Origin: a virus
IMG/VR virus record: IMGVR_UViG_3300006752_000247
Location: 1-23,070 of that record
Reading direction: 5' to 3' (one strand)
DNA length: 23,070 nucleotides
Both the position numbers and the translations under genes were made by a program. Each line of letters begins with the position of its first letter. The first letter of the stretch is position 1. The notes below the pieces were generated by a model that saw only the letters and a list, made by a program, of their open reading frames with translations, had not been told where the DNA came from and made no database searches. Shown here in pieces: positions 22,074 through 23,070 of this stretch.

Positions 22074-22712
22074 TTAGCTTGCGCCAGTTGTACTTGCTAT
22101 AGCCGCTACTGATCTTCCAATAGCAGTACCTACTCCACCACCGCTTGCGCCTGATGTTTGGATAGCATTGTCGTACTTAACTGTTAATGCAACTGTTACT
22201 GGTTCGTTAGCACTGTATGCTAATGAATTGTAATTTGCACTTTCTAAGTAACAACCGTATAGTTCAAAAGTTTCTAGTGTTTCAGGTGCATAGTTACCGT
22301 TACCACCGTCTAGAATTTCAATTCTAGTTACAAACTTATAATCAATTCCGCTTGCCGCACTTGACTGTTCCATAAAGTCGAACTGTCTTTGTAGTTGTTC
22401 ACCAACTAGTTTTTGTACAGCACCAGTAGCATCGTCTCTTAAAGTAAGTGTAATAGCTTCCCAGGTATGTTTACCTGCAAGATAAACTCTTGAGTTGTAT
22501 ACGTCAACAGTCATTGTCTCGAAGCTTACGTTTGGTCTAGTAACATCCTGTACCTGTTTAGTTAGCTCAGTTACTTCTCCTGCGCTTACACCAAAGTTTT
22601 CCAGTGACACTCTAAAGCGATACTGGAGTTTTGGCATGAGCAACCCTTGTGTAGAGTTGCTTGCGTCAGAAGCTAACGGAACTGTGATTTTTGATAATGA
22701 TGAAATAGCCAT
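22074..22712 (-). CDS. 19: Tail tube protein gp19
   Basis: A 212-aa major tail tube protein that stacks into the inner tube of the contractile tail. The tube fold is visible as LMPKLQYRFRVSLENFG near the N-terminus, then VQDVTRPNVSFETMTVDVYNSRVYLAGKHTWEAITLTLRDD (paired strands and loop that line the tube), ending in LETFELYGCYLESANYNSLAYSANEPVTVALTVKYDNA. A Gly/Ala/Ser-rich tail follows. T4 gp19 is about 163 aa, so the extra length lies mainly in the tail. ATG 22712 has a strong AGGAG ribosome-binding site and GATAAATA 26 nt upstream; a terminator follows, so it forms its own late transcript, as expected for an abundant structural protein. It follows gp18. Confidence 0.92.
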   Translation of the reverse strand: MAISSLSKITVPLASDASNSTQGLLMPKLQYRFRVSLENFGVSAGEVTELTKQVQDVTRPNVSFETMTVDVYNSRVYLAGKHTWEAITLTLRDDATGAVQKLVGEQLQRQFDFMEQSSAASGIDYKFVTRIEILDGGNGNYAPETLETFELYGCYLESANYNSLAYSANEPVTVALTVKYDNAIQTSGASGGGVGTAIGRSVAAIASTTGAS

Positions 22713-22738
22713 TTAATTTGCTCCTAATTTGTTATATA

Positions 22739-22746
22739 TATTTATC
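22739..22746 (-). promoter_or_regulatory. Late promoter-like GATAAATA for gp19
   Basis: GATAAATA (22746-22739) between the gp18 stop and the gp19 ATG, 26 nt upstream of it; a start about 6 nt downstream leaves a leader of about 21 nt with AGGAG. Confidence 0.65.
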
Positions 22747-22749
22747 AAT

Positions 22750-23070
22750 TTATAGTCCTGCTATCTCACCAGTGTTTTTCAAGCGTAGTGGAATATAAAT
22801 AAATTCTACTGCTTTAACTGGTTCAATCGCTATATCTAAATACATTTCATTTCTGTCAATTCTTGCTGGTGTGTTATTGCTTTCGTCACATACAACTAAG
22901 AAGTCATATAATGCTCTTGCACCCACTAGCTCTAGACATAAACTCTCTGCTGCTTGTTTGATTTGATCACGTGTGACCTTATCATTTGGTTCAAATATAT
23001 ATGGTTTTGCAAGTTTCTTAAGCTGGCTGCGTAAGTAAACTACCAAACGTGCTACGTTAATTCTATCAAC
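22750..23070 (-). CDS. 18: Tail sheath protein gp18 (C-terminal part; start outside window)
   Basis: The C-terminal 106 residues of a contractile-tail sheath subunit; the frame stays open to base 23070 (VDRINVARLVVYLRSQLKKL...), so the gene begins beyond the window. The segment is the conserved sheath C-terminal domain: RINVARLVVYLRSQLKKLAK, then FEPNDKVTRDQIKQAAESLC, then VVCDESNNTPARIDRNEMYL, then DIAIEPVKAVEFIYIPLRLK. This domain forms the inter-subunit strand network that survives contraction. An apparent TTG at 23046 is internal, not a start. It precedes gp19, as in T4. Confidence 0.9.
   Translation of the reverse strand, partial: VDRINVARLVVYLRSQLKKLAKPYIFEPNDKVTRDQIKQAAESLCLELVGARALYDFLVVCDESNNTPARIDRNEMYLDIAIEPVKAVEFIYIPLRLKNTGEIAGL

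Noticed and set aside
1-23070. tRNA genes, CRISPR arrays, insertion sequences, photosynthesis or other host-derived metabolic genes
   Set aside because: I saw no cloverleaf-compatible sequence, no regular repeat-spacer pattern, no transposase and no photosystem gene; the intergenic spaces are too short to hide most of these.

Overview
This window looks like part of the genome of a tailed phage of the T4-like marine myovirus group (the cyanophage/pelagiphage branch). It carries a contiguous set of T4-type core genes: tail sheath gp18 (3' end only), tail tube gp19, a second gp19/gp54-like protein, head-completion nuclease gp4, a probable small terminase gp16, large terminase gp17, ssDNA-binding gp32, recombinase UvsX, its mediator UvsY and helicase UvsW (5' part only). 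The DNA is AT-rich and tightly packed, with many ATGA or TAATG junctions. The longest spaces between genes are about 136 nt (14265-14400) and 90 nt (21984-22073), so no gene-free stretch exceeds 300 bases. The host cannot be fixed: no photosystem or other host-diagnostic gene is visible.

Layout, in transcription order. Almost everything is on the minus strand, so read from high to low coordinates. (1) 23070-14401, virion and packaging: gp18, gp19, gp19/gp54-like protein, an unknown 122-aa protein, gp4, gp16-like, unknown 173-aa and 224-aa (zinc-ribbon) proteins, gp17, and a 656-aa unknown acidic protein. This block is punctuated by T4-late-type NATAAATA boxes at gene starts and by two intrinsic terminators. 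(2) 14361-11410, recombination: a near-consensus sigma70 promoter drives gp32, followed by a strong hairpin, uvsX, a 76-aa gene and uvsY. (3) 11413-2327, an eleven-gene sugar and surface-modification island: an FkbM-type methyltransferase, a HAD-type hydrolase, four paralogous capsule-synthesis-like GT-B proteins, four GT-A glycosyltransferases with DxD motifs, and a cytidylyltransferase-cupin fusion. One of the GT-A genes is the only plus-strand gene of the window. (4) 2347-1, a second good sigma70 promoter, then a 410-aa unknown protein directly joined to uvsW.

How it fits together: the gp32/UvsX/UvsY/UvsW set would carry out recombination-dependent replication, and gp16/gp17/gp4 would package and complete heads that join gp18/gp19 tails. 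The island sits between uvsY and uvsW and could build or transfer an unusual glycan onto the virion, the host envelope or DNA; the sequence does not say which. The most unusual signals are the alternating paralogous glycosyltransferases and a set of promoters placed so that the predicted transcription start coincides with the A of the start codon, suggesting leaderless phage mRNAs.
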